A stretch of DNA of 64,000 bases from NCBI GenBank assembly GCA_965247175.1, contig OZ252006.1, positions 3,658,001-3,722,000 of the forward strand. The letters are read 5' to 3'. Made by a program: the position numbers and the translations under genes. Positions 55,818-64,000 of the stretch are shown here, piece by piece (positions within the stretch are counted from its first letter, which is position 1; each line of letters begins with the position of its first letter). The stretch is from JANQMX01 sp965247175 (lineage in GTDB: Bacteria > Pseudomonadota > Alphaproteobacteria > Kiloniellales > DSM-21159). Under the pieces are notes generated by a model, which was not told the origin of the DNA, ran no database searches, and saw nothing but the letters and a program-made list of their open reading frames with translations.

Positions 55818-56360
55818 CTAAGCGACTGCGGCTTCCTTGTCGGTCCGGCGCGCCTGCTCCTTCTTCAGCTTGGTCAGCTTGCGCAGGATCATGTTGCGCT
55901 TCAAGGCCGTGATGTGATCGACGAAGAGAATGCCGTCCAGGTGGTCGATCTCATGCTGGATGCAGACGGCGAGAATGCCCTCGGCATCGATCTCGCGCAG
56001 CTCGTTGTTGCGGTCGAGATAGCGGATGCGCACGCTCTCCGGCCGCACAACCTCGGCGAAATGCTCCGGCAGGGAGAGACAGCCTTCCTCGTAGCTCGCG
56101 TCGGCGTCCGCCACAGAGACGATCTCCGGATTGGCCATCTGCAGCGGCTGCGGGTCCTCGCCCTCCCGGGCGACGTCGACCACGATGACTCGCTTCAGCA
56201 CGCCCACTTGCGGCGCGGCCAAGCCGATGCCGGGGGCCTTGTACATGGTCTCCAGCATGTCATCCATCAGCTGCTGGATCTCACCGTCCACCTGCTCCAC
56301 CGGCAGGGAGAGGCGCTTCAAGCGAGGGTCGGGCGCAACGATGATGGGCAGCAGGGCCAT
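55818..56360 (-). CDS. def: Peptide deformylase
   Basis: 180 residues. The three metal motifs are GIGLAAPQVGVLKRVIVVDV, YEEGCLSLPEHFAEVVRPES with the Cys ligand, and VCIQHEIDHLDGILFVDHI with the HExxH pair. It removes the formyl group from nascent proteins. Isolated from fmt by the repeat cluster, so it probably has its own transcript end. Confidence 0.97.
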   Translation of the reverse strand: MALLPIIVAPDPRLKRLSLPVEQVDGEIQQLMDDMLETMYKAPGIGLAAPQVGVLKRVIVVDVAREGEDPQPLQMANPEIVSVADADASYEEGCLSLPEHFAEVVRPESVRIRYLDRNNELREIDAEGILAVCIQHEIDHLDGILFVDHITALKRNMILRKLTKLKKEQARRTDKEAAVA

Positions 56361-56453
56361 GGCGGTCTCGGGCTATACGTCCGGCGTTTAGAATCGTTCG
56401 AAAGGCATATGTAGGCGTTTGACCGGGCTGGTCAACGTCGGCCAGGCAAGGCT

Positions 56454-58064
56454 CTAGACGTTGGCGTAGATGCCCGCCGCCTTGACCTCTTCGCCGACAT
56501 AGGCCTCGAACTGCCGGAAGTTGACCTCGAAGCGCTTGGTCAGCTCCCGCGCCGTCTGGTCGTAGGCGACCTTGTCGCTCCAGGTCGACTTGGGGTCCAG
56601 CACCTCCGGCGGAACCTCCGGGCAGCTCTGCGGGATGGCCAGGCCGAAATCGGGATGGCGCACGGTGCCGACCCCGCTCAACTGCCCTTCCAAAGCCGCG
56701 CGGACCATGGCCCGGGTGTGGGCGATCTTCATGCGCTCGCCGACGCCGTAACGGCCGCCGGTCCAGCCGGTGTTGATCAGCCAGCACTTGGCGCCGGTCT
56801 TGGCCATCTTGTCGCCGAGCATGCGGGCATAGGTGCTGGGGTGGCGCGGCATGAAGGGCGCCCCGAAGCAGGTCGAGAAGGTCGCCGAAGGCTCGGAGCC
56901 GAGGCCTTTCTCCGTGCCCGCCACGCGGGCGGTGTAGCCGGAGAGGAAGTGGTACATCGCCTGCTCCGGCGTCAGCTCGGAGATCGGCGGCAGGACGCCG
57001 AAGGCATCGGCCGTCAGCATGACGATGTTGTCGGGCAGCCCGCCCATGCCGCTTTCGGCGATGTTCGGGATGAATTCGATGGGGTAGGAGGCGCGGGTGT
57101 TCTCGGTGAACACGGCGCTATCGAGATCGAGGGTGCGCGTCGCCGCATCCATGGCGACGTTTTCCAGGATGGTGCCGAAGCGCCGCGTGGTGGCGTAGAT
57201 CTCCGGCTCCGCCTCGGCCGACAGCCGGATGACCTTGGCGTAGCAGCCGCCTTCGAAGTTGAAGATGCCGCGGGAGGACCAGCCGTGCTCGTCGTCGCCG
57301 ATCAAGGCGCGCGTCTGATCGGCGGAGAGCGTCGTCTTGCCGGTGCCCGACAGCCCGAAGAAGATCGCCGTGTCGCCACTTTCGCCGATATTGGCGGAGC
57401 AGTGCATCGGCAGCACGTCCCGCTCCGGCAGCAGGTAGTTGAGCACCGAGAAGACGGACTTCTTGATCTCGCCGGCGTAGGAGGTGCCGCCGATCAGAAC
57501 CAGACGGCGGCTGAAGCTTACGAGGATGAAGCACTCGCTGTTCACCCCGTCCTGCGCCGGGTCGGCGTGCAGGCCGGGCACCTGGACCACGGTGAACTGC
57601 GGCGCGAAGGTCTCTGCCTCCTGCGGCGCGGGCTGGATGAACATGTTGCGGGCGAAGAGGTTATGCCAGGCGTTCTCCGTCACCACGCGGACGCTGAGAC
57701 GATACTCGGGGTCCGCGCCGGCGAAGCAGTCCTGCACGAAGATTTCCCGGTTCTGCAGATAGGCCTGGGCCTTGCGCCACATGGCCTCGAAACGGTTCTC
57801 GTCGATGGCGACGTTGACATCGCCCCACCAGATATCGTCGCGTGAGGCCGGCTCATCGACAATAAAGCGGTCCTTGGGAGAGCGGCCGGTGTGCTGCCCG
57901 GTGTAGGCCAGCAGGGCGCCTCCGTTGGCGAGCACCGCTTCGCCACGGCGCAGGGCCTGCTCGTAGAGCGCCGGTGCCGTCAGATTCCAATGGACTGTCT
58001 TGAGATTGTCGAGACCGCTTTGCTTGAGCCAAAGCGCGCCCGCCGCCGTTTCGACGTTGCTCAA
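56454..58064 (-). CDS. pckA: Phosphoenolpyruvate carboxykinase (ATP)
   Basis: 536 residues from a TTG at 58064, chosen because GGGAGGAAAAAAGC precedes it; the frame stays open to 58121. GLSGTGKTTLSADQTRALIG is the kinase-1a P-loop, CSANIGESGDTAIFFG and GGTSYAGEIKKSVFSVLNYL the flanking blocks, and NTGWTGGRYGVGERMKIAHT the adenine site. It makes PEP from oxaloacetate for gluconeogenesis. It is divergent from chvI, a conserved alphaproteobacterial arrangement linking PEP supply with the PTS cluster. Confidence 0.97.
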   Translation of the reverse strand: MSNVETAAGALWLKQSGLDNLKTVHWNLTAPALYEQALRRGEAVLANGGALLAYTGQHTGRSPKDRFIVDEPASRDDIWWGDVNVAIDENRFEAMWRKAQAYLQNREIFVQDCFAGADPEYRLSVRVVTENAWHNLFARNMFIQPAPQEAETFAPQFTVVQVPGLHADPAQDGVNSECFILVSFSRRLVLIGGTSYAGEIKKSVFSVLNYLLPERDVLPMHCSANIGESGDTAIFFGLSGTGKTTLSADQTRALIGDDEHGWSSRGIFNFEGGCYAKVIRLSAEAEPEIYATTRRFGTILENVAMDAATRTLDLDSAVFTENTRASYPIEFIPNIAESGMGGLPDNIVMLTADAFGVLPPISELTPEQAMYHFLSGYTARVAGTEKGLGSEPSATFSTCFGAPFMPRHPSTYARMLGDKMAKTGAKCWLINTGWTGGRYGVGERMKIAHTRAMVRAALEGQLSGVGTVRHPDFGLAIPQSCPEVPPEVLDPKSTWSDKVAYDQTARELTKRFEVNFRQFEAYVGEEVKAAGIYANV

Positions 58065-58423
58065 AGCTTTTTTCCTCCCATTGAACCTCCCCACGCGGAG
58101 AGGCCCGCCCAACCTCACCAACCAAACCCGTTATATGGCGTCGGGTATGGTCCAGAGCAAGCAAAGCCTATGGTTAACCGATTGACGGCCGCCGCCGCCG
58201 TTGCTGCCGTGGTTGGCCAGGGCTGTGACCAAGCTGGCCAGCGGGCGGCTGCGGTTCGGGCGCAGTCTCTCGCGAGAGGCGCAGGGCCGGTCCGCGATGT
58301 CTCTTCCTTGTCATTGATAAGCCTAGTGAATGCACCCACCTCAATGCGTTAAGCTCAAGCAATCCCATCTTCGCCCCCTGGGTGCCGCAAATCCGCCACG
58401 GTGAAGACCTATAGGACTCTGCT
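58065..58423. other. Divergent pckA/chvI intergenic region
   Basis: 359 bases. A 60-codon plus-strand frame (58171-58352, MVNRLTAAAAVAAVVGQGC) is Ala-rich and has no good ribosome site or proper lipobox, so I do not call it. The hairpin CTCTCGCGAGAG lies at 58268-58279. Promoters for both genes must be here but no confident hexamers were found. Confidence 0.45.
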
Positions 58424-59182
58424 ATGTCACAACCCGCATCTATGGAGCGTGCGCCGGCCTCGGCAAACGAGGAAGTCTGGAGCACGCAACCGACCATCGC
58501 CCTGGTGGACGATGATCGCAACATCCTGACCTCGGTTTCCATGGCTCTTGAGACCGAGGGCTTTCGCGTCCGCAGCTATACCGATGGCTCCGAGGCATTG
58601 CGCAGCCTGTCTATACAGCCCGCCGACCTCTGCGTCCTGGATATCAAGATGCCGCGCATGGATGGCATGGAGGTCCTGTCCCGCCTGCGCGAGAGCTCGA
58701 ACGTGCCGGTCATCTTCCTGACCTCCAAGGACGACGAGATCGACGAGCTGCTCGGCCTGCGCATGGGGGCCGACGACTACATCAAGAAGCCTTTCTCCCA
58801 GCGCCTGCTGATCGAGCGGATACGCGCCCTGCTGCGGCGTGAGCGTACAGCCAAGGACGACGGCGAGGAGGGGCGCGAGGCGGCCCTTGTGCGCGGCGAT
58901 CTGATGCTCGACCCCGGGCGACACCTCTGCACCTGGCGGGGCAAGCCCGTCAATCTGACGGTGACCGAGTTTCTCATCCTCCAGGCGCTGGCTCAGCGGC
59001 CTGGTCACGTAAAGAACCGCGACCAGCTGATGGATGCGGCCTATGGTGAACACATCTATGTCGACGACCGGACCATCGACAGCCACATCAAGCGGCTGCG
59101 CAAGAAGTTTCGGCAGGTTGACTCGGACTTTTCACAGATCGAGACTCTTTACGGCGTCGGCTATCGATACAAGGAAGGCTGA
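58424..59182 (+). CDS. chvI: Response regulator ChvI
   Basis: 252 residues. The receiver domain holds IALVDDDRNILTSVSMALET and the phospho-acceptor in LCVLDIKMPRMDGMEVLSRL, with the conserved KK in DDYIKKPFSQRLLIERI. The C-terminal OmpR-type winged helix is LTVTEFLILQALAQRPGHVK to GVGYRYKEG. ChvI controls envelope, acid and symbiosis or virulence genes. It is followed by chvG after 77 bases. Confidence 0.95.
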   Translation: MSQPASMERAPASANEEVWSTQPTIALVDDDRNILTSVSMALETEGFRVRSYTDGSEALRSLSIQPADLCVLDIKMPRMDGMEVLSRLRESSNVPVIFLTSKDDEIDELLGLRMGADDYIKKPFSQRLLIERIRALLRRERTAKDDGEEGREAALVRGDLMLDPGRHLCTWRGKPVNLTVTEFLILQALAQRPGHVKNRDQLMDAAYGEHIYVDDRTIDSHIKRLRKKFRQVDSDFSQIETLYGVGYRYKEG

Positions 59183-59259
59183 GGCGCTGAAACCGGGCCC
59201 GGCAAGCTGCGCCAAAGACGAAGCGGGCGGGCCGTCGTGATGAACGTGGCGGCGGTCAG

Positions 59260-60999
59260 ATGAGCGCTGATACAGTAGCCGAACTCGGCAGCCTGCGGCG
59301 CGAATCGCTCCCGGCGCGGGTGCCCGAGGTCGACGACGCACAGGATGCGAAGGCGCAAGCCAAGCAGCGCAGCGCTGAGACGAAGCGCTTGCGCCCGCGG
59401 CGTGCGCCCTGGCGCTCGCCACTGACCCGCCGCATCCTCCTGGTCAACGTGCTGGTGCTGGTGGTGCCGATCCTCGGCTTGCTGCACCTGGACCAGTACC
59501 GCCAGAGCCTGATCCGTTCCGAGCTCGATGCCATGGTCACCCAGGCGCGGACCTTCTCCCTGGCGCTGGGCTCCACGGCCATCCGTGACGGACAGAACGG
59601 GCAGCAAGTGCTCTCGCACGAGAGCATCCGCCAGCTCATGCGCGTGCTGCTGGGCGGCACCGGCGTGCGGGCCCGGGTGTTCAGCCGCGACGGCCAGATG
59701 GTCGGCGACTCCTTCCTGCTCAGCGGGCCCGGCGGCCAGGTCAAGGTCATCGAGCTGCCGCCGCCCGATCAGGGCTCCCCGCTGGTGCGCTATATCAGTG
59801 AGATCTATGACGTTCTCTTCGAAGGGCTGACCGGCCGCTTCAACGCGCCGCTCTACAAGGAAAACCCCATTCAGCGGGCGGCCGACTACAGCGAGGTGCT
59901 GGCTGCCCTGCGTGGCGATGCGGTGGGGACCGTGTGGGCCGACCAGGATGGCGGGCTGCTACTTTCCGTCGCCGTGCCGGTGCAGCGCTACCGCCAGGTT
60001 CTCGCGGCCTTGATGATCACCAAGGACGGCGGCGACATCGAGCAGGCAGTGCGCGACCGGCGGCACGACGTGCTGATCGTCTTCGGCATCGCGCTGACCG
60101 TCACGATCTTCATGTCCTTCTACCTCAGCCGCACAATCGCCTCACCCATTCGCAAGCTGGCCGAAGCGGCGGAGCGGGTGCGTCTCGGCAACGCCGGCGG
60201 CAACGGCATCCCGGACCTGCAAAGCGGCAACGATGAGATCAGCGATCTTGCCAGCGCTTTGAAGGACATGACCTCGACACTGCAGGACCGCCTGGTCGCG
60301 ATCGAGGCCTTTGCCGCCGATGTGGCGCACGAGATCAAGAATCCCCTGTCGTCGCTGCGCAGCGCCGTCGAAACCGTGGCCCGCATCGAGGATCCCTCGC
60401 AGCAGAAGAAGCTGATGGCGATCATCGTCGACGACGTCCAGCGGCTCGACCGCCTGATCAGCGACATCTCCGATGCCTCGCGGCTGGATGCGGAGCTGGC
60501 CCGCAGCGAGTCGGAAACGGTGGATATCGGCCGGTTGCTGCAGGCCATGATCGAGGTCCACAAGGCAGGTTCCAGCGAGCACGGGCCGCGCTTCTCCCTG
60601 CTGCTGCCCGACAAAGAGAAGCTGGAGGTCAACGGCATCGAGCTTCGACTCGGCCAGGTTTTCCGCAATCTCCTGGCCAACGCCATCTCCTTCTCGCCCA
60701 AGGATGGCCTGATTGCGCTGGCCGCCCGCCGCGAGCGTGACGCCGCCGGCCGCCCCTGGATCACGGTGACGGTCAGCGACGAAGGGCCGGGGCTGTTGGA
60801 ACAAAAGCTTGAAGCGATCTTCGACCGCTTCTATACGGAACGCCCGGAGGGTGAGAAGTTTGGCACCCACTCGGGGCTTGGGCTGAGTATTTCTCGTCAG
60901 ATCGTCGAGGCGCACGGCGGCGAGATTTTCGCACGGAATCGAGAGAAAGACGGCGGCAAGACCGGCGCCATATTTACGGTACGCCTGCCAGCGGAATAA
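59260..60999 (+). CDS. chvG: Sensor histidine kinase ChvG (ExoS)
   Basis: 579 residues. TM1 is residues about 58-78 and TM2 about 266-288, with a roughly 190-residue periplasmic domain typical of ChvG. HAMP follows (SRTIASPIRKLAEAAERVR), then HisKA with FAADVAHEIKNPLSSLRSA and the HATPase motifs NLLANAISFSPKDG, VSDEGPGLLEQ and THSGLGLSISRQIVEAHGGE. In rhizobia a periplasmic inhibitor ExoR keeps it off; none is visible nearby. The gene ends 3 bases before hprK-rapZ. Confidence 0.95.
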   Translation: MSADTVAELGSLRRESLPARVPEVDDAQDAKAQAKQRSAETKRLRPRRAPWRSPLTRRILLVNVLVLVVPILGLLHLDQYRQSLIRSELDAMVTQARTFSLALGSTAIRDGQNGQQVLSHESIRQLMRVLLGGTGVRARVFSRDGQMVGDSFLLSGPGGQVKVIELPPPDQGSPLVRYISEIYDVLFEGLTGRFNAPLYKENPIQRAADYSEVLAALRGDAVGTVWADQDGGLLLSVAVPVQRYRQVLAALMITKDGGDIEQAVRDRRHDVLIVFGIALTVTIFMSFYLSRTIASPIRKLAEAAERVRLGNAGGNGIPDLQSGNDEISDLASALKDMTSTLQDRLVAIEAFAADVAHEIKNPLSSLRSAVETVARIEDPSQQKKLMAIIVDDVQRLDRLISDISDASRLDAELARSESETVDIGRLLQAMIEVHKAGSSEHGPRFSLLLPDKEKLEVNGIELRLGQVFRNLLANAISFSPKDGLIALAARRERDAAGRPWITVTVSDEGPGLLEQKLEAIFDRFYTERPEGEKFGTHSGLGLSISRQIVEAHGGEIFARNREKDGGKTGAIFTVRLPAE

Positions 61000-61002
61000 T
61001 CC

Positions 61003-62352
61003 ATGCCGATCGAACGCCTGCACGGCACCTGCATCGCGATAGAGACAGATCAGGGGCCGCTCGGTGCGTTGCTGCGCGCAGCCCCCGGCGGCGGCAAATC
61101 GGACCTCGCCTTTCGCCTCATCAACAATGGCGCCAAGCTGGTCGCAGACGACCAGGTTGAGCTGAGCAACGAGAACGGCGTCGTCATGGCGCGCGCGCCG
61201 GAGAACCTGAAGGGGGCTCTGGAGGTCCGCGGCTTCGGTGTCGCAGCCGTGCCGCATGTGGAGCGGGCGCCCATCGCCCTGGTGGTCGATCTGGTCGCGG
61301 CCGATGAAGTCGAGCGCTTGCCGCCGGACCGCACGGTAGAGCTCGCCGGCCAAGCTGTCCCGGTCATCGCACTGGCTGCCTTCGAAGCCTCGGCCGAGGA
61401 CAAGGTGCTGCTCGCCCTGCGCGCGCGGGCCAGCGCCATGCCGCAGTCGCCGAGCGCGGTGACGCGCGGCGAGCAGGCGGGTGCGGCTGCCGAAGGCGCC
61501 GTCAAGGTCGTGCTGGTGACCGGCCTGTCGGGCGCTGGCCGGACGACGGCGCTCAAAGCCCTGGAGGACCAGGGTTACGACGTCATCGACAACTTGCCGC
61601 TCCGACTGGTGAACCCGGTGATCCGTCAGACATCCGAGGTGCAGCCCTTGGCGGTCGGTGTCGATAGCCGCAACCGCGATTTCTCGCTCGCCGGTCTTGC
61701 GCGCACCATCGAAGAGCTGCGGGCCGACGACAGGGTCGCGCTCAGGCTGGTCTTTCTCGAAGCCGACGAGGAGACCCTGCAGCGGCGCTTCACCGAGACC
61801 CGCCGGCGCCATCCCATGGCCGAAGGGCGGCCCCTGCGGGACGGGCTGGCGGCCGAGCGCAACCTGCTGGAGCCCGTGCGGGCGAAGGCTGATGTGGTGC
61901 TCGACACCTCGCTGATGACGGCCCGCGATTTCGCTCAGAAGTTGACCGGCGTGCTCGACATCGATGCCAGCGACGCCATGACCATCTTCGTGACGTCCTT
62001 CTCCTTCCGCCGCGGCATTCCGCGCGAGGCCGATATGGTCTTCGATGTTCGTTTCCTGCGCAATCCGCACTACGAGCCAGAGCTGCGCAACCTGACGGGG
62101 CTCGATTCCGAGGTCGCCGACTTCGTCGCTGCCGACCCTGGCTATCCCAGTTTCTTCGAGCACCTGACCGGTCTGATCGAGCCGCTGCTGCCGCGCTACC
62201 AGGCCGAGGGAAAGAGCTATCTGACCATCGCTTTCGGTTGCACCGGCGGGCAGCATCGCTCGGTCACCCTGACCGAGCGCTTGGCGCGCTGGCTGGAAAG
62301 CAAAGAATGGCCCTGCACGGTCGGGCACCGCGATCTTCCGGCGGACGCGTGA
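61003..62352 (+). CDS. hprK-rapZ: HPr kinase/phosphorylase-RapZ fusion protein
   Basis: 449 residues in one uninterrupted frame. Residues 1-146 match the short alphaproteobacterial HprK: HGTCIAIETDQGPLGALLRA, the P-loop AAPGGGKS (26-33), VADDQV and LEVRGFGV. A 20-residue linker follows. Residues 167-449 are RapZ: VVLVTGLSGAGRTTALKALE, GYDVIDNLPLRLV, DPGYPSFFEHLT and IAFGCTGGQHRSVTLTERLA. HprK phosphorylates HPr on serine, RapZ is a nucleotide-binding adapter. The first P-loop has Ala for the first Gly (A26) and the second has Arg for Lys. These are usually two adjacent genes. Confidence 0.93.
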   Translation: MPIERLHGTCIAIETDQGPLGALLRAAPGGGKSDLAFRLINNGAKLVADDQVELSNENGVVMARAPENLKGALEVRGFGVAAVPHVERAPIALVVDLVAADEVERLPPDRTVELAGQAVPVIALAAFEASAEDKVLLALRARASAMPQSPSAVTRGEQAGAAAEGAVKVVLVTGLSGAGRTTALKALEDQGYDVIDNLPLRLVNPVIRQTSEVQPLAVGVDSRNRDFSLAGLARTIEELRADDRVALRLVFLEADEETLQRRFTETRRRHPMAEGRPLRDGLAAERNLLEPVRAKADVVLDTSLMTARDFAQKLTGVLDIDASDAMTIFVTSFSFRRGIPREADMVFDVRFLRNPHYEPELRNLTGLDSEVADFVAADPGYPSFFEHLTGLIEPLLPRYQAEGKSYLTIAFGCTGGQHRSVTLTERLARWLESKEWPCTVGHRDLPADA

Positions 62353-62458
62353 CGGCGGGGGCGCGGTCGGTTACCAATTGGCGATCCGCGACGGGCCAAA
62401 GAGCACGACTCGCCAAAGATCAAGGGGCCCTAGGAGAGAGGCCCCGCAAGGAGACGCT

Positions 62459-62869
62459 ATGATCGGTATCGTCCTCGTCACCCACGGACGGCTGGCCGAG
62501 GAGTTTCTCGCCGCAACCGAGCACGTGGTCGGCCCACAGGACGCGGCGGAAGCCATTTGCATCGGCCCCGACGACGACATGGAGCAACGGCGCGCGGATA
62601 TCATCGCCGCCGTCGAGCGGGTGAACGGCGGCAACGGGGTGATCATCCTGACCGACATGTTCGGCGGCACGCCGTCCAACCTGGCGATCTCCGTCATGCA
62701 GCCCCAGACGGTAGATGTGGTCGCCGGGGTCAATCTGCCGATGCTGATCAAGCTTGCCGGCGTTCGGGCCAACAGCGATCTCGCCACCGCCGTGTCTCAA
62801 ATTCGCGAAGCCGGCCAGAAGTACATCCACGTGGCTTCGCAGCTACTTGCCAACGGAGTCTCCGGATGA
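62459..62869 (+). CDS. PTS EIIA-Man family component
   Basis: 136 residues from the ATG at 62459 (GCAAGGAGACGCT upstream). MIGIVLVTHGRLAEEFLAAT carries the phosphorylated His9, and GVIILTDMFGGTPSNLAISV is the dimer and active-site block. Only the IIA domain is present, so there is no sugar transport; it acts as a regulator in the incomplete alphaproteobacterial PTS. A hairpin GGGGCC/GGCCCC (62424-62445) lies directly before the ribosome site. It overlaps ptsH by 4 bases. Confidence 0.95.
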   Translation: MIGIVLVTHGRLAEEFLAATEHVVGPQDAAEAICIGPDDDMEQRRADIIAAVERVNGGNGVIILTDMFGGTPSNLAISVMQPQTVDVVAGVNLPMLIKLAGVRANSDLATAVSQIREAGQKYIHVASQLLANGVSG

Positions 62870-63159
62870 GGCAGGCCTCCGCCGAGAGCCAGCCCTTGGT
62901 CCGCCAGGTGACAATCGTCAATCAGAAAGGATTGCATGCCCGGGCGGCGGCAAAGTTTGTTAAGCTGGCGGGGACCTTTGAAGCCGAGATCACGGTGATC
63001 AAGGGCGACATGGAGGTCTCGGGCCTGTCTATCATGGGCCTGATGATGTTAGCGGCCGGCCCCGGTTCGTCCCTAGAGCTGCGCATAACCGGCGCACAGG
63101 CGAAGGAGGCGATGGCGGCGCTGGCAGACCTGGTGGCGCGAAAGTTCGATGAAGGCTGA
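62866..63159 (+). CDS. ptsH: HPr phosphocarrier protein
   Basis: 97 residues. VNQKGLHARAAAKFVKLAGT contains the PEP-dependent phosphorylation His24, and VSGLSIMGLMMLAAGPGS the regulatory Ser55 that HprK modifies. The N-terminus is about nine residues longer than usual. It overlaps the EIIA gene by 4 bases (ATGA) and ptsI by 11 bases, so all are translationally coupled. Confidence 0.97.
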   Translation: MRQASAESQPLVRQVTIVNQKGLHARAAAKFVKLAGTFEAEITVIKGDMEVSGLSIMGLMMLAAGPGSSLELRITGAQAKEAMAALADLVARKFDEG

Positions 63160-64000
63160 ACCCAAGAGCCAGAGCGCGCGCGAGAGCCGCTTCGAGGGAC
63201 TCGCCGTCTCCCCCGGTATCGCCATCGGCCCGGTCCACCTGCATCGCGCCGGCGCGGTTACGGTGGTGCAGCGCACCATCGCCGCCGAGGAGCTGGAGAC
63301 CGAAAAGCAGCGTTTCCTGGACGCGCTGGAGCGCGCGCGCCTGCAGCTGGACCGGATCCGGTCCAAGGCCGCAAGCCTGCATGGTGTTGCCGGTGAAGAG
63401 CTCGGCTTCCTTTTGGAAGCGCACCGCCAGATGCTGTCCTCACGCCGCCTGATCGACGGGGTGCTGCAGCACATCTCCGGCGCCCGCATCAATGCGGAGG
63501 CGGCGGTCGAAAGCGAGGTCAGTGCGATCTCCGCCAGCTTCGCCGAAATGGACGACCCCTATTTCCAGGCCCGCGGCCGCGACATCGAGGATGTCGGCCA
63601 GCGCATTCTGCGGGCTCTGAGCCGGGTGGCGCTGCGCGGTTTCGGGGGGCTTGCGCAGGGCAGCATCGTGGCGGCCGAGGAGATTACCCCGGCTGATGCC
63701 GCGCTGATGGACCCGCGGCAGATCGGCGGCTTCGCCTGCACCTCGGGCGGCATCGAGGGCCATACGGCGATCATGGCGCGCTCTCTCGGCCTGCCGGCCG
63801 TGCTCGGCGTTTCCGGCTTTCTCGAAGCCTGCCAGTCCGGCAGCACCATCGTGGTGGATGGCTCGAGCGGCTGCGTCGTGGTGAACCCCAGCGAGGAGAC
63901 GCTGGCCAGCTACAAGGACATCCAGGCCGCCCTGGCGGAAGAGATCGCCGTGCTGGCGCGCTTGCGCGACCTTCCGGCGGTGACCCGGGACAGCCGGCGC
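63149..64000 (+). CDS. ptsI: PEP-protein phosphotransferase (Enzyme I), 3' end outside window
   Basis: 284 codons visible. FEGLAVSPGIAIGPVHLHRA opens the HPr-binding domain without any GAF domain, so this is EI rather than EI-Ntr with its sensory N-terminus. The swivelling domain holds the active-site His in GGIEGHTAIMARSLGLPAVL, and GSIVAAEEITPADAALMDP precedes it. The catalytic PEP-binding barrel lies beyond the edge. It passes phosphate from PEP to HPr. It overlaps ptsH by 11 bases. Confidence 0.95.
   Translation, partial: MKAEPKSQSARESRFEGLAVSPGIAIGPVHLHRAGAVTVVQRTIAAEELETEKQRFLDALERARLQLDRIRSKAASLHGVAGEELGFLLEAHRQMLSSRRLIDGVLQHISGARINAEAAVESEVSAISASFAEMDDPYFQARGRDIEDVGQRILRALSRVALRGFGGLAQGSIVAAEEITPADAALMDPRQIGGFACTSGGIEGHTAIMARSLGLPAVLGVSGFLEACQSGSTIVVDGSSGCVVVNPSEETLASYKDIQAALAEEIAVLARLRDLPAVTRDSRR

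Noticed and set aside
58171..58352. Possible 60-residue secreted or lipoprotein gene between pckA and chvI
   Set aside because: No ribosome site, the apparent lipobox GQGC does not fit the consensus, and the composition matches background GC-rich DNA.

Overview
The window is GC-rich bacterial DNA whose gene content and order point to an alphaproteobacterium, most likely of the Rhodospirillales type. The main clues are the locus pckA / chvI-chvG / hprK-rapZ / EIIA-Man / ptsH / ptsI, a short HprK, the fdxA-carD-rpoH neighbourhood, an SDHAF4-like protein, a SUV3-like helicase, and abundant short palindromic intergenic elements. No organism name can be read directly from the sequence.

Layout. 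Positions 1-1814 hold the 5' part of a large minus-strand protein with two Clp-N-like domains followed by WD40 repeats, next to a TetR regulator. Positions 2.7-16 kb are mostly housekeeping and metabolic genes: htpX, an SDHAF4-like factor, a GST, a PhyH dioxygenase, a Pat-type acyl-CoA synthetase/acetyltransferase close to its likely target acs, a P1 peptidase, a Rieske protein, an EVE protein, an MFS transporter and a creatininase-family enzyme. Positions 16.6-24.8 kb carry thiY behind a TPP riboswitch, an unknown basic protein, htpG, a SUV3 helicase with an S4 protein, and a DUF938 methyltransferase. Positions 25-31 kb carry fdxA, carD, a phosphatase-like protein that has lost most of its metal ligands, a VOC protein, rpoH, an SNase-like protein, pip and a secreted trypsin-like protease. 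A chemoreceptor and a hybrid-free sensor kinase follow at 31-35 kb.

The accessory part is 35.4-42.2 kb. A lower-GC block holds DUF2971, DUF3800 and a second DUF2971 gene. It lies between two copies of a 27-bp near-identical direct repeat and ends next to a tRNA-Arg(CCT) gene. It is followed by a 762-codon protein of unknown family with a proline-rich spacer, and by what looks like a complete non-coding transcription unit: paired upstream sites, a sigma-54 promoter, about 119 nt of highly structured RNA, and an intrinsic terminator.

Positions 42.2-48.1 kb contain a YccF protein and a seven-gene overlapping operon built around an Mla/MCE lipid transporter. mmsA, dapE, a DsbA-like isomerase, a GNAT, an MFS transporter, truA, fmt, def and pckA follow. 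The right edge is the ChvI-ChvG/incomplete-PTS regulatory cluster, in which HprK and RapZ are fused in one reading frame; ptsI runs off the window.

Most gaps longer than 250 bases are filled by dispersed palindromes. One family is bipartite with 18-28 bp near-perfect arms (three copies plus fragments). The other is a REP-like family containing the core CCCCGG..CCGGGG in many copies.
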